Notes: generated by a model from the letters alone, not told the origin. A DNA stretch of 64,000 nucleotides from Ardenticatenaceae bacterium (GCA_020634455.1 JACKBQ010000001.1:2108001-2172000), one strand, 5' to 3'. Positions 8,185 through 17,106 are shown, counted from the stretch's first letter. A program made the numbers and translations.

Positions 8185-9360
8185 TTACGCTTCACCGGCG
8201 CGGCGGAGCAGGAAACGCTCTTCTGGCTTCCAGCGGGAGAGTGGGCCAGTACCCAGCAGCATGAGGCAAACGGCCGTAACCAAGCCCACCCCGTTTGGCC
8301 AATCCAGCCCCCGCGTCACCATATCGAAGCCCAGCGGGAACATCAACCAGAACGCCGCCAAACGCCCCATCGTGCCAAAAAGAACCAGCCCGCCACCTAG
8401 CAGCAGCAAAATCACAGAAACGATGGCTAAAAAGCTGGGCAAGGGCAAACCCCAGCGCATAAATAAATCAACCCAGGCAGGCGGCGGCCACGCCGCTGGC
8501 AGCGCCAGGAAAATAGCCGAAACGCAGCTCGCCAGCGTCAAGCGAAACAGAGGCGGCAGCCAGCGGGTACTGGTTTGGTAGAGAAATTGCTGGATGCGTT
8601 GGTAACGGCCGTCTTGCACATCGAGTCGCCCCGTCACCAGAAACCAGTCGCGCAAAAAGCCGAGAGCGGTGGGAATGGCAAACGTCGTCCCGGCGATGTT
8701 GGCATATTCGGGCGGCATAATCGGCCAGAGCACGAAACTCATAAAGCCCATCTGGAACCCGGCAAAAACGCGGCGGTGCACGCTGTGGGGCAGATCGTGG
8801 CTGGGCAGGCCGCGCCGCGCCCGCAGCCAGAGGCCAAAGACAAACAGGTAGCGCGCCAGCCCCAAAATGAGATACCACCAGGGCAACTGCCCGTACCAGA
8901 CCGCCAGCAAAGTGACGATGAGCATCCCCAAGCCGTCGTACTCCATGTCCAGCCGCTCGCCCAGCCTGGTGGCATGGTTAGTGATGCGCGCCAGGTAGCC
9001 GTCCAGGTAATCGGCGATGTCGGCCGCGGTGTAGAGCAGCATAGGTAGCCAGGCCAGCCAGCCAGCGGGCCACGGGCTGAACAAAAAGCCCGCCACCATG
9101 CTGATGGCCAGCCCGCGCAGCAAGGTTAGCCGGTTGCCCCAGCCAAATGTGGCAAGTACGGCCGTTTCTCCCGCACGCCGATTTTCACCCAGATTGCGCC
9201 CCACCACCCACAAACAGTAGAGCAGCGGCGGCAGCGTGAGCATCAGCCAGCGATTGGCAGCTTCAATTTGCCAAATTTGTCTAAGCCAGAAGTAGAAAAG
9301 GAGTACGGCCGTTCCCCAACCGCCAACCAGCCCCCACCAGCGTCGTTTTAATTTTTCCAA
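8185..9360 (-). CDS. CDP-alcohol phosphatidyltransferase with extra C-terminal membrane domain
   Basis: 391-residue membrane enzyme of phospholipid synthesis. The complete family motif is present: D117xxD120GxxAR, eight residues, G134xxxD138xxxD142 (DYLDGYLAR ... GERLDMEYD), which binds Mg2+ and the CDP-alcohol. The length is nearly twice that of a minimal PgsA/Psd-type enzyme; residues about 250-391 add at least four helices of unknown role. The start is a TTG at 9360 preceded by GAGGGAAAAAGG. The head-group alcohol (glycerol-3-phosphate, inositol or another) cannot be assigned. The gene stands alone; the zinc-ribbon gene to its right is divergent. Confidence 0.83.
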   Translation of the reverse strand: MEKLKRRWWGLVGGWGTAVLLFYFWLRQIWQIEAANRWLMLTLPPLLYCLWVVGRNLGENRRAGETAVLATFGWGNRLTLLRGLAISMVAGFLFSPWPAGWLAWLPMLLYTAADIADYLDGYLARITNHATRLGERLDMEYDGLGMLIVTLLAVWYGQLPWWYLILGLARYLFVFGLWLRARRGLPSHDLPHSVHRRVFAGFQMGFMSFVLWPIMPPEYANIAGTTFAIPTALGFLRDWFLVTGRLDVQDGRYQRIQQFLYQTSTRWLPPLFRLTLASCVSAIFLALPAAWPPPAWVDLFMRWGLPLPSFLAIVSVILLLLGGGLVLFGTMGRLAAFWLMFPLGFDMVTRGLDWPNGVGLVTAVCLMLLGTGPLSRWKPEERFLLRRAGEA

Positions 9361-9561
9361 TTGCCTTTTTCCCTCACTATGTGTTATTCTGTAACGCAGT
9401 GCGGCATAACATTCATGCCTGATATTTTACGACAACACGCTGGCAAAATGTCACTTTATAAACCGGAACTCCACCGTTATAATCTGCAAAGTTAATATGG
9501 TCGCCACACTTAGGAAACCATACGCAGAACTGATCACATCAGATTGCAAATTATTTTTCCC

Positions 9562-10077
9562 ATGACCAGACGAGTCAAGATTAAGGTACGCCCCCAACAA
9601 TCCATACAATTCCCTGGCATTTGTGTGCATTGCAGCCAACCCGCCCCGGAAACGATGACGCTGCGGCAGCGATACGGCCGTATCACCCGCATCATCAATC
9701 TCCCCCTGTGCAGCCGCTGCGCTGGTGAACTTAACCGCCGCTCCGCCGATGAGGAACGCCTACAAAAAATGAGCTGGCTCATTAGCGGCGTCTTGTTTTT
9801 GCTAGGATTGGCCATCACGCTGCTGCTCACGCCCGCCGCCCTCTCGTTTGGGCTGCGGCTGCTCATTGCCCTGCTGGTGGGTGGGGGATTGGTCGCAGCG
9901 GTGCTGTGGGGCTTTCGCCAGCCAATTGCCAACGCCGCCCTGCCGGAAAAACAAGCTATCCGCCAATCAGTGGCGATCGAAGCCTTTAGCTGGCGCGCCA
10001 CCACCTTTGCCTTTGAAAACGATCTGTTCGCCGACCGCTTCACCGAGCTGAACAAACCGCGCCTGATGGAAATTTAG
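9562..10077 (+). CDS. Zinc-ribbon membrane protein, unknown function
   Basis: 171-residue protein. Near the N terminus CVHC and, about 28 residues later, CSRC form a CxxC...CxxC pair typical of a zinc ribbon; two hydrophobic helices follow (about 70-92 and 97-117), then a soluble tail. The ATG at 9562 is used rather than the TTG at 9544, but no clear ribosome-binding site supports either. The family is not recognised. Confidence 0.6.
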   Translation: MTRRVKIKVRPQQSIQFPGICVHCSQPAPETMTLRQRYGRITRIINLPLCSRCAGELNRRSADEERLQKMSWLISGVLFLLGLAITLLLTPAALSFGLRLLIALLVGGGLVAAVLWGFRQPIANAALPEKQAIRQSVAIEAFSWRATTFAFENDLFADRFTELNKPRLMEI

Positions 10078-10130
10078 CCCGTAAGCCAAACCGCCTACGG
10101 TGAGGGTCGCACACTTAACATTAAAAACTG

Positions 10131-10174
10131 GTAGGGGCAGGTCTGTAGGGGCAGGTCTGAGACCTGCCCCTACA
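10131..10174. repeat. GTAGGGGCAGGTCT palindromic repeat
   Basis: A 29-bp near-perfect palindrome (GTAGGGGCAGGTCT followed by its complement, 10145-10173), preceded by an extra direct half-copy at 10131-10144. It lies upstream of etfB and has no T-run. Confidence 0.8.
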
Positions 10175-10193
10175 GAAATCAATAAAAATAAAA

Positions 10194-10250
10194 CGCAGGT
10201 TATTCCCCTGAACCGCAGCTAAATCCGCTCTGCGCCTCAGCGACTCTGCG
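10194..10250. repeat. CGCAG/CTCTGCG-type repeat
   Basis: Short alternating AACCGCAG, CTCTGCG and ACTCTGCG units upstream of etfB, related in sequence to the longer copy at 56546-56614. Confidence 0.5.
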
Positions 10251-10273
10251 TTAAAAACAATGGAGGTTTTTGC

Positions 10274-11068
10274 ATGAAAGTTGTTGTAAGCATTAAGCAA
10301 ACCCCCAGCACAACGGCCGTACTTGTCGTAGACAACAGCGGCAACGTGAGCTGGGATGATCCGGGTGGCAAGCCCAACGTCCTCAACCCGTGGGACGAAT
10401 ACACCGTGGAAGAAGGCGTCCGCCTCAAAGAAAATCACGGTGCTACCGACGTCGTCGCCCTCACCGTAGGCAGCGAAGAAAGCCAGGACGCCCTCAAAAC
10501 CTGTCTGGCAATGGGCTGCACCGAAGCCGTGCTGGTCACCGACCCCGCCCTGCAAGGGCTGGACAGCCTGGGCACCGCCCGCACCCTGGCCGCCGCCATC
10601 AACAAAGTTGGCGATGTGCAGGTTGCTATTTTCGGCCGTCAGGCCATCGACGGCGATACCGGACAAACCCCCGTGCAAGTCGCCCGCAAGCTGGGCTGGA
10701 CTCCGCTCACCTTCGTCTCCAAAATCAAAGAGATCGGCGGCGGCAACATCACTGTCGAGCGGCTGCTGGACGACGGCAAAGAAACAGTCACGACCAGTCT
10801 GCCGGTCATCATCAGCACCGTCAAAGAGATCAACGAGCCGCGCTACCCCTCCCTGATGGGTATCCGCAAAGCCAACCGGGCTGAAATTCCGGTCTGGTCT
10901 GCCGCTGATTTAGGGCTGGACGGCGGCGCTGGCGACAGCAACGTCGATTGGTCCAACGTCTACGCCATCCCGCCACGCGGCGGCAGCGTGCAGATGATCG
11001 AAGCAGATTCTGTTGAAGCGCAAGCCAAAATCCTGGCCGACAAACTGTTTGAGGAGAAAGTAATATGA
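10274..11068 (+). CDS. etfB: Electron transfer flavoprotein, beta subunit
   Basis: 264-residue small subunit of the EtfAB heterodimer, which carries electrons from acyl-CoA and related dehydrogenases to the membrane quinone pool. Family markers include the N-terminal MKVVVSIKQTP, NPWDEYTVEEGVRLKE, FGRQAIDGDTGQ and the late PRYPSLMGIRKA segment. GGAGG lies close upstream of the ATG. The start of etfA overlaps this gene's stop by 4 bp (ATGA), so the subunits are translationally coupled. An enoyl-CoA hydratase in the window (50.2 kb) fits a beta-oxidation role but is not linked. Confidence 0.93.
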   Translation: MKVVVSIKQTPSTTAVLVVDNSGNVSWDDPGGKPNVLNPWDEYTVEEGVRLKENHGATDVVALTVGSEESQDALKTCLAMGCTEAVLVTDPALQGLDSLGTARTLAAAINKVGDVQVAIFGRQAIDGDTGQTPVQVARKLGWTPLTFVSKIKEIGGGNITVERLLDDGKETVTTSLPVIISTVKEINEPRYPSLMGIRKANRAEIPVWSAADLGLDGGAGDSNVDWSNVYAIPPRGGSVQMIEADSVEAQAKILADKLFEEKVI

Positions 11069-12036
11069 GCGGCGTATGGGTATTTCTGGAAAACAAAGAT
11101 GGCAAAATTGTTACCGGCTCCCGCGAGGCGGTTAGCGCCGCCCGCACCGTGGCCGATGGCTTGGGCCAGCAGCTCACCGGGCTAGTTTTTGGCGCAGGCG
11201 TCTCTGGCGTCGCCGATGCCGCCTTCGATTTGGGTGTTGATGCCGTGCTGGGCGCGGATGACGCCACGCTGGCGACCTTCCGCGTAGAAGCGGTGGGGCC
11301 GCTGGTAACCAAACTGGCACAAGAGCACAACCCCAGCGTCATCCTGGCCAGCGCCTCCAGCCGGGGCCGCGATTTGGCCGCCTGGGTGGCGGCCGACCTG
11401 GATGCCGGGCTGGTCTCTGACGGCGTGAGCGTGGCTGTGGACGGCGACAGCGTGAAAGTGACGCGCCCCGTCTACGCAGGCAAGCTGCTGAGCGACGTGT
11501 TTGCTACCAGCAGCACGCAGGTCGTCACCCTGCGCAGTCGCGCCTTCCCGCAGGCAGAGCCGACGGGTAAGAGCGGTTCGGCGACGTGGGTGGATGCTGC
11601 GGTTAGTGAAGACGACATCCCCACCAAAATTGTCGGCTTTGAGGGCAAGGAAGGCACCGTGAGCCTGACCGACGCCAGCATCATCGTTTCTGGCGGGCGC
11701 GGCGTGGGTGGCCCCGAAGGGTTCGCCCCGGTGAAAGAGTTGGCAGATACGCTAGGCGCGGCGCTGGGCGCTTCCCGTGCGGCCGTTGACGCAGGCTGGA
11801 TTCCGTACGAGCATCAGGTAGGGCAGACGGGTAAGGTTGTTAGCCCGGATTTGTACATCGCGGCGGGGATCAGCGGCGCAATCCAGCACCAGGCCGGTAT
11901 GCGCACCTCCAAGATCATCGTGGCCATCAACAAAGATGCCGACGCGCCCATCTTCAAGCTGGCGCAGTACGGCATTGTGGGCGACCTGTTCAAGGTGCTG
12001 CCCGCGCTGACGGCGGAGTTTAAGAAGCGGCTGTAG
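11065..12036 (+). CDS. etfA: Electron transfer flavoprotein, alpha subunit
   Basis: 323-residue FAD-binding subunit. The C-terminal FAD domain is diagnostic: VSGGRGVGGPEGFAPVKEL, GASRAAVDAGWIPYEHQVGQ and IAAGISGAIQHQAGM, followed by AINKDADAPIFKLAQYGIVGD. The N-terminal half is the AMP-free alpha/beta domain. It is translationally coupled to etfB. The TAG stop is immediately followed by a TCGGTATTCGG repeat, and a rho-independent terminator lies about 45 bp further on. Confidence 0.95.
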   Translation: MSGVWVFLENKDGKIVTGSREAVSAARTVADGLGQQLTGLVFGAGVSGVADAAFDLGVDAVLGADDATLATFRVEAVGPLVTKLAQEHNPSVILASASSRGRDLAAWVAADLDAGLVSDGVSVAVDGDSVKVTRPVYAGKLLSDVFATSSTQVVTLRSRAFPQAEPTGKSGSATWVDAAVSEDDIPTKIVGFEGKEGTVSLTDASIIVSGGRGVGGPEGFAPVKELADTLGAALGASRAAVDAGWIPYEHQVGQTGKVVSPDLYIAAGISGAIQHQAGMRTSKIIVAINKDADAPIFKLAQYGIVGDLFKVLPALTAEFKKRL

Positions 12037-12072
12037 TCGGTATTCGGTAAACGGTTATCGGTAATTGGTAAT
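12034..12072. repeat. AATCGGT-type degenerate tandem repeat
   Basis: Units of the form TCGGTATTCGGTAAACGGTTATCGGTAA start at the etfA stop codon. Related arrays occur at 18061-18134, 28497-28518 and 36791-36840. Confidence 0.65.
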
Positions 12073-12078
12073 TTGTGG

Positions 12079-12126
12079 AGCTGGCGGGTTGGCGGTGAGA
12101 ATCGCGGGACTTGCCAGCTTTTTTTG
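12079..12126 (+). terminator. Rho-independent terminator of etfBA
   Basis: The stem AGCTGGC (12079-12085) pairs with GCCAGCT (12113-12119), with a GC-rich loop, directly followed by a run of T. Confidence 0.75.
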
Positions 12127-12148
12127 TTTTTTGGCGGATTTTCAGTAG

Positions 12149-12202
12149 TGGTAGACCCCCGTATCTGCCAATTTGGGGCGCACACGGGGGTGCGCCCCTA
12201 CC
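12149..12202. repeat. GGGGCGCAC palindromic repeat
   Basis: GGGGCGCAC-ACGGGG-GTGCGCCCC at 12175-12198 forms a strong hairpin of the GTAGGGGCGCAC class; flanking GTAGACCCCCGTATC appears to be a partial second copy. Confidence 0.65.
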
Positions 12203-12220
12203 GATGGTGTTACTTTGACC

Positions 12221-12304
12221 TGTCATTCCGAACGGAGTCTTCGGAATGAGGAATCTTACGCTTTGACCAAGCAGAAAGATTTCTCGGAGGACCTCGAAAT
12301 GACA
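12221..12304. repeat. TGTCATTCCG ... GAAATGACA inverted-end element
   Basis: 84-bp element with complementary ends (TGTCATT... and ...AATGACA) and internal motifs GAATCTTACG and AAGATTTCTCGG. This is the layout of dispersed intergenic elements common in environmental genomes. No coding potential. Confidence 0.7.
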
Positions 12305-12398
12305 ACTCACCCAACTTTTATCGGGTACGGCCGTTTACCCCTTCACCTTGTCACAAAACGGCCGTTGCCCTTCCCAAAATCTCCTCTATCATTCAACT

Positions 12399-13880
12399 GT
12401 GGTTGAAAACTGGTTAACGCACGGCAATAAAAGGTTGGTTTTGCTGTTTGGCGGACTGCTGCTGCCAACGGCCGTTGCCCTCGTCTGGTTTGTGGTGGGG
12501 AGCAACCAGCGATCCGTTGGCTGGTGGCTGCTGCTCATTGTGGCGGTGTTGGGCTGGGCGGGGGCGCTGTGGCTGGTGCGTTTGCTGCACAAAAACGGGC
12601 TGCATTCCCAGCAGCAGGCGGCAAATCGCAAACTGCGGGAAAAGTTGGCCCTGGAACTGCTGCATGAGCCGCTGGAAAATGGCAATCTCCCCGCGCTGCT
12701 GAGCCGCCACGTGCCCCACCTTTTCCCCGATGGCTGGGTGGAAATTCGCTTATTGCCGGACACGGTGCTTTTTGCCCAGGGCGAGGGCTGGCTTCCGCTG
12801 GCCAACGAGCGCTGGGCTGAGCTGCTGGACGAATTGGACGCGGCCAAAATCGTACCCGGCTTGCCGGAGGCGGCAGCGCTGGGCTTTGGCAGTGAGGCGC
12901 TTATCGTGCCCATTCAGGGGAATGATTCGGAAAATATTGGGGGAATTTATTTGTTACGGCCGTCTGGTTTAGACGTGCGGGGTTGGGCGGGGAACGGCCG
13001 TTCCCTGGCGGCCCAAATCGGGGCCAAGCTGCGGCAGTTGCACCAGTTTGATGCGGCGCTGGCGCTGCAAGCCGAAGCATACGAAAAGGAAATTTACGAG
13101 CAGGCGTACCAGGCAGAAGTGAACGCGATGATGGCCGAATACCAGAAGGTTTCCCAGGAGCTGGCCATCGCCAAAAAGGTACAGGCGACGTTTTTGCCGC
13201 CGGAGGTGCCGGAAATTGAAGGGTGGCAAATTGCCGTCACGCTGGAACCAGCACGGGAGATGTCGGGTGATTTTTACGACTTTATTCCGCTGCCAAACGG
13301 CCGTATCGGTCTGGTTATTGCCGATGTGGCGGACAAAGGGATGGGCTCGGCGCTGTACATGGCGCTTAGCCGCACGCTCATCCGCACCTTTGCCCCCGAT
13401 TTTGACACCGCGCCGGAGCAGGCGCTGTGCGCCGCTAACCGCCGGGTGCTGGCCGACAGCAGCAGCGATCTGTTTGTAACCGTTTTTTACGCCATTTTGG
13501 ACCCGGCCAGCGGCGTGCTGACTTACTGCAACGCTGGGCACAATCCGCCCTTTTTATATTCAGGCAACGGCAGCGGGATGCAGCAGTTGACCCGCACCGC
13601 CATCCCCATTGGTGTGCTGCCAGAACCTCCCTGGGCGCAGGGTAGCATCCAGATGGAGCCGGGCGATTTGCTGCTGATGTACACCGACGGCGTGACGGAA
13701 GCGGAAGATGAAGCGGATAATTTTTTTGGTGAAGCGCGGTTGCAGGCGGTGGCAGAGGCCAATTTGGGGCGGTCGGTGGATATTGTTGAGAGTAAGGTGG
13801 TAACGGCCGTACTCGATTTTGTCGGCGACGCCCCCCAGTTCGACGACATCACCCTGATGCTCCTGGCACGAGATGGTTAA
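12399..13880 (+). CDS. SpoIIE/RsbU-type PP2C phosphatase with N-terminal membrane anchor
   Basis: About 493 residues: two hydrophobic helices near the N terminus, a variable GAF-like middle region, a coiled segment (about 225-270) and a C-terminal PPM/SpoIIE phosphatase domain (about 280-490). Metal-binding motifs include EMSGDFYDF, VADVADKGMGSA and a terminal DDITLML. Such enzymes dephosphorylate anti-sigma-factor antagonists in partner-switching control; no STAS or anti-sigma gene is nearby. Start uncertain: the GTG at 12399 is preferred because the upstream extension to the TTG at 12348 runs through an octamer repeat and looks non-coding. The transporter gene follows 5 bp later, probably co-transcribed. 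Confidence 0.82.
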   Translation: MVENWLTHGNKRLVLLFGGLLLPTAVALVWFVVGSNQRSVGWWLLLIVAVLGWAGALWLVRLLHKNGLHSQQQAANRKLREKLALELLHEPLENGNLPALLSRHVPHLFPDGWVEIRLLPDTVLFAQGEGWLPLANERWAELLDELDAAKIVPGLPEAAALGFGSEALIVPIQGNDSENIGGIYLLRPSGLDVRGWAGNGRSLAAQIGAKLRQLHQFDAALALQAEAYEKEIYEQAYQAEVNAMMAEYQKVSQELAIAKKVQATFLPPEVPEIEGWQIAVTLEPAREMSGDFYDFIPLPNGRIGLVIADVADKGMGSALYMALSRTLIRTFAPDFDTAPEQALCAANRRVLADSSSDLFVTVFYAILDPASGVLTYCNAGHNPPFLYSGNGSGMQQLTRTAIPIGVLPEPPWAQGSIQMEPGDLLLMYTDGVTEAEDEADNFFGEARLQAVAEANLGRSVDIVESKVVTAVLDFVGDAPQFDDITLMLLARDG

Positions 13881-13885
13881 CAATT

Positions 13886-14755
13886 ATGAATCTTTTCTTA
13901 AACAATCCTGAACTATTGGCCGTGGCTTACGGTCTGGCTTCCGCAATTACCTGGGGCGCAGGTGATTTTAGCGGCGGATTTGCCTCCAAGCGGGGCAACG
14001 TGTACACGGTGGTTATGCTGTCGCAGGTGGTGGGCTTGGTTTGCCTGCTGACGCTAGCGCTGCTGCTGGAAGGGGCTTTACCTCCGGCCCGCGACCTGCT
14101 TTTTGGTGGACTGGCTGGCCTGGCAGGGGTGATTGGCCTGTTGGCGCTGTACACGGGTTTATCGCGGGGGCGCATGGGGGTGGTGGCTCCGATGACGGCC
14201 GTTCTGGCCGCCATCATCCCTGTGGTGATAGGCATTGTTACCGAGGGCATCCCCCCGGCTTTGGTATTGGTGGGGTTTGGGTTGGCGGTAACGGCCGTTT
14301 GGCTCCTCTCCGGCGGCGGCAAGGCAGATGGCATCCGGCGAGATGAACTCGGTCTGGCGTTTTTGGCTGGGCTGGGCTTTTCGTTCTTTTTTGTGTTTAT
14401 TGATCAGGTCAGCGCGGGGTCCGTGTTTTGGCCGCTGACGGCAGCGCGGACGGCCTCGGTGCCGCTGCTGCTCATCTTTTTATTGCACAATCGCCTGCCC
14501 CAGGCCCGCTGGGAATGGCCCGCCAGCCGTGTGCTGCCCATCATTGCTCTCTCTGGCATTTTGGACAGCGGCGGCAACTTCTTTTTCACCCTGGCCACAC
14601 AATCGGGACGGCTGGATATTGCGGCCGTTTTAGCCTCGCTCTATCCAGCCTCTACCGTGCTGCTGGCCCGGCTCATTCTTAAAGAAACGCTGGGGCCGCG
14701 CCAATGGCTGGGCGTGCTGGTGGCGCTGGTGGCGCTGGTGCTGATCGCCCTGTAG
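13886..14755 (+). CDS. EamA/DMT-family transporter
   Basis: 289 residues forming ten hydrophobic helices in two EamA repeats (about 12-147 and 155-289), the drug/metabolite transporter architecture of inner-membrane exporters. Typical elements are AITWGAGDFSGGFASKRG in the first repeat and LASLYPASTVLLARLILKE near the end. The substrate is unknown. It starts 5 bp after the phosphatase stop without a clear ribosome-binding site, suggesting coupled translation, and is convergent with the SDR gene 8 bp away. Confidence 0.83.
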   Translation: MNLFLNNPELLAVAYGLASAITWGAGDFSGGFASKRGNVYTVVMLSQVVGLVCLLTLALLLEGALPPARDLLFGGLAGLAGVIGLLALYTGLSRGRMGVVAPMTAVLAAIIPVVIGIVTEGIPPALVLVGFGLAVTAVWLLSGGGKADGIRRDELGLAFLAGLGFSFFFVFIDQVSAGSVFWPLTAARTASVPLLLIFLLHNRLPQARWEWPASRVLPIIALSGILDSGGNFFFTLATQSGRLDIAAVLASLYPASTVLLARLILKETLGPRQWLGVLVALVALVLIAL

Positions 14756-14763
14756 CTTTATTT

Positions 14764-15537
14764 TTATTCTGGCGTAACGTAAGCGGCCGTAATGCCCCCA
14801 TCCACCATAAACGAACTCCCCGTGACATACGACGACTCATCGGATGCCAGGTAAAGCACTGCTTTAGCAATCTCTTCGGCTTCGCCAAAGCGGCCCATGG
14901 GCACATGCACCAGGCGACGATTGCGCTTTTCTGGCGTGTCCAGGTATTTCATGAGCAGTTCGGTGCGCAGCGGCCCAGGGCACAGGGCGTTGACGCGGAT
15001 GTTTTCGCGGGCGTGGATGGTGGCCAGTTCGCGGGTCATGGAGAGGACGGCTCCTTTGCTGGCGGTGTAGGCCAGCTGCGGTGTGGCCGCCCCTAAATGA
15101 GCCACAAACGAGGCGGTGTTGATAATCGAACCGCCCCCGGCGCGGCGCAGCGCAGGAATTCCGTACTTGCAGCAGAGGAAAACGCCTTTGACGTTGACGT
15201 CAAAGGTGAAATCCCACACCTCTTCGCTGGTGTTCAGGGCGTCGTCGTCGGCGGCGTGGCTGATGCCCGCGTTGTTGAAGAGAATGTCAATTTTGCCAAA
15301 GGCGGATTCGGCCGTTTCTATCATTTTTTGGCAATCGGCTGCCTGGGATTGGTCGGCGTGGGTGTAGATCGCTTCGCCGCCTTGCGCTTTGATGGCGTCC
15401 AGGGTTTCGGCCCCGCCAACGTCGTTGATGTCTACGATGGCCACTTTGGCACCCTCTTGGGCAAACAAGAGGCAGGTGGCGCGGCCAATGCCGCTGCTGC
15501 CGCCGGTGATGACGGCTACTTTGTCTTTTAATCGCAT
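14764..15537 (-). CDS. Short-chain dehydrogenase/reductase
   Basis: 257-residue classical SDR. The NAD(P) loop TGGSSGIG lies at 11-18, VDIND near 35 favours NAD(H), NNAG at 88-91, and the catalytic set is Ser143, Tyr157 and Lys161 (YTASK). The C-terminal VTGSSFMVDGGITAAY is typical. It oxidises or reduces an unknown alcohol/ketone. The glutamine-synthetase-like gene lies upstream on the same strand, separated by an 86-bp gap holding a hairpin repeat, so joint transcription is possible but not certain. Confidence 0.88.
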   Translation of the reverse strand: MRLKDKVAVITGGSSGIGRATCLLFAQEGAKVAIVDINDVGGAETLDAIKAQGGEAIYTHADQSQAADCQKMIETAESAFGKIDILFNNAGISHAADDDALNTSEEVWDFTFDVNVKGVFLCCKYGIPALRRAGGGSIINTASFVAHLGAATPQLAYTASKGAVLSMTRELATIHARENIRVNALCPGPLRTELLMKYLDTPEKRNRRLVHVPMGRFGEAEEIAKAVLYLASDESSYVTGSSFMVDGGITAAYVTPE

Positions 15538-15559
15538 GGGGTTGATCCTTTTTGATGTT

Positions 15560-15614
15560 GTAGCCGCAGATTCTTTCTGCGTTTTCAGAGTACGCGGAAA
15601 GAATCCGCGGCTAC
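15560..15614. repeat. GTAGCCGCAGATTCTTTCTGCG inverted repeat (split)
   Basis: The left arm GTAGCCGCAGATTCTTTC (15560-15577, continuing TGCG) pairs with GAAAGAATCCGCGGCTAC (15597-15614). It lies between the ligase and SDR genes and could form a 55-nt hairpin in their transcript. Confidence 0.75.
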
Positions 15615-15623
15615 GTTGGTGAT

Positions 15624-16997
15624 TTAGATTCGCTCGAAGTAGCGTTGGCGTTCCCAGTCGGTAACGGCCGTATCAAAAGCCCGCTGCTCAACCTGGAAAA
15701 AGTGCGTGTAATGGTTCACCACTTCCTCGCCAAAGACCTGTTTGGTAAAGTCACTTTGGCTAAAGAGGTCAATTGCTTCTTTTAAGGTGTAAGGCACGCG
15801 GGGCACATGCTGCGCGGCGTACACATCCCCTTCAAAAATGGGCGGCGGTTCGATTTTGTTGGCAATCCCATCCAGACCTGAGGCTAAAACGGCCGCATAC
15901 GCCAAATAGGGATTGCAATCCGCGCCAGGAATGCGGCACTCGATGCGCAAACTTTTGCCATGCCCCACCACGCGGAACCCGGCCGTACGGTTGTCGTAGC
16001 ACCAGGCCAGCCGCGTGGGTGCCCAGGAACCATCTTCGTACCGCTTGTAGGAATTGATGGTGGGGGCGTAAAAAACCATCATTTCCGGCACGTGGGCCAT
16101 CCAGCCGCCCAAAAAATAGCGAAACGTGTCGGAGCATTGAACCGGGCCTAGCGGCTCGCTGCCCACAAAGGCATTGTCCTCGCCTTGCCAGAGGCTGAAG
16201 TGTATGTGGCAGCTGCTGCCCGCCTGCCCCGTGAACGGTTTGGCCATAAAGGTGAGGCTCATGCCTAGCTGGTCGGCGATGTCTTTGCAAAGGTGCTTGA
16301 AAATGGCGTGGCGGTCGGCCATGGCCAGCGCTTCGGTGTAGCCAATGTTCAGCTCGTGCTGCCCCAGCCCCCATTCGCCTTTGGAATTTTCTACGGGAAT
16401 GCCAGACTTTTTGAGATGCCGACGGGCAACGGCCGTAAATTTCTCTTCTCGTGATCCTTGCAAAATGTGGTAATCCTCGATGTACCAGCCAGCCGGTTGC
16501 AGGTCGTCATATTTTTTGGCGGAAGCGCTGCGGTAGGAATCTTCAAAAATGTAATATTCCAGCTCGGAGGCGGCTTTGGCGGTAAAGCCAGTTTCTTTGG
16601 CGGCGGCAAGCTGCCGTTGCAGGATGGAGCGCGGCCCCACGCTTATGGGCTGATGGCTCTTCTCGTCTTCCAGATCGCACAAAACGAGGGCGGTTTTGTC
16701 TAGCCAACTGGCACGGCGCAGGGTGGCCATGTCTGGCACCAGATGAAAATCGCCGTAGCCCAATTCCCAACTGGCAAAGTCGTAGCCGGGTACGGGGTTC
16801 ATTTCCATGTCTACCGTGAGCAGGTAGTTGCAGCTATGGGTGCCGTGGGCAACGGCCGTATTGACAAAAAAGTCTGCATCGAACCGTTTGCCCATAAGAC
16901 GGCCGTAATGGTCGGTAAAGCCCACAATCACGGTTTCTATCTCTTCGGTTTCGGCCAATTGTTTGAGCTGATCGAGGGTGAGAAGCCCTGGCGTCAT
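15624..16997 (-). CDS. Glutamine synthetase family protein (possible gamma-glutamyl-amine ligase)
   Basis: 457-residue ATP-dependent ligase of the glutamine synthetase superfamily. The N-terminal beta-grasp part carries VGFTDHYGRLMGKRFDADFF; the catalytic part has LEYYIFE, GLGQHELNIGY and KPFTGQAGSSCHIHFSL, matching the ATP- and metal-binding motifs, and RIECRIPGADCNPYLAYA near the end. The divergence resembles PuuA/FluG-type gamma-glutamyl-polyamine or amine ligases rather than housekeeping GlnA, and the adjacent dehydrogenase suits a catabolic pathway, but the substrate is inferred. The start at 16997 is fixed by AAAAGGAGG five bases upstream; an in-frame ATG at 17024 would put that site inside the gene. 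Confidence 0.85.
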   Translation of the reverse strand: MTPGLLTLDQLKQLAETEEIETVIVGFTDHYGRLMGKRFDADFFVNTAVAHGTHSCNYLLTVDMEMNPVPGYDFASWELGYGDFHLVPDMATLRRASWLDKTALVLCDLEDEKSHQPISVGPRSILQRQLAAAKETGFTAKAASELEYYIFEDSYRSASAKKYDDLQPAGWYIEDYHILQGSREEKFTAVARRHLKKSGIPVENSKGEWGLGQHELNIGYTEALAMADRHAIFKHLCKDIADQLGMSLTFMAKPFTGQAGSSCHIHFSLWQGEDNAFVGSEPLGPVQCSDTFRYFLGGWMAHVPEMMVFYAPTINSYKRYEDGSWAPTRLAWCYDNRTAGFRVVGHGKSLRIECRIPGADCNPYLAYAAVLASGLDGIANKIEPPPIFEGDVYAAQHVPRVPYTLKEAIDLFSQSDFTKQVFGEEVVNHYTHFFQVEQRAFDTAVTDWERQRYFERI

Positions 16998-17093
16998 GCG
17001 TTCCTCCTTTTGAGTGGTGGTCATTGGTCTTGATTTGTGTGGTTGAGGGCCTAGTATATCTGGTTTTGGTGAAACGGCCGTTTCTATTTACGC

Positions 17094-17099
17094 TATAAT
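17094..17099 (+). promoter_or_regulatory. -10 element TATAAT next to the rsgA start
   Basis: A consensus TATAAT ends only 7 bases before the rsgA ATG. A transcript starting at normal distance would begin at or next to the start codon, so rsgA is probably made from a leaderless mRNA. No matching -35 at standard spacing is obvious. Confidence 0.55.
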
Positions 17100-17106
17100 T
17101 CCCCGC

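Larger units (their letters stand above)
12037..12398. other. Repeat-rich intergenic region after etfA
   Basis: About 360 bp without a credible gene. In order it contains the AATCGGT array, a terminator, a GGGGCGCAC hairpin element, an 84-bp TGTCATTCCG ... GAAATGACA inverted element and two ACGGCCGT octamers. Confidence 0.7.

Noticed and set aside
12348..12398. N-terminal extension of the SpoIIE-type phosphatase from a TTG
   Set aside because: Runs through an octamer and has no ribosome-binding site; it looks non-coding, though the exact start remains uncertain.
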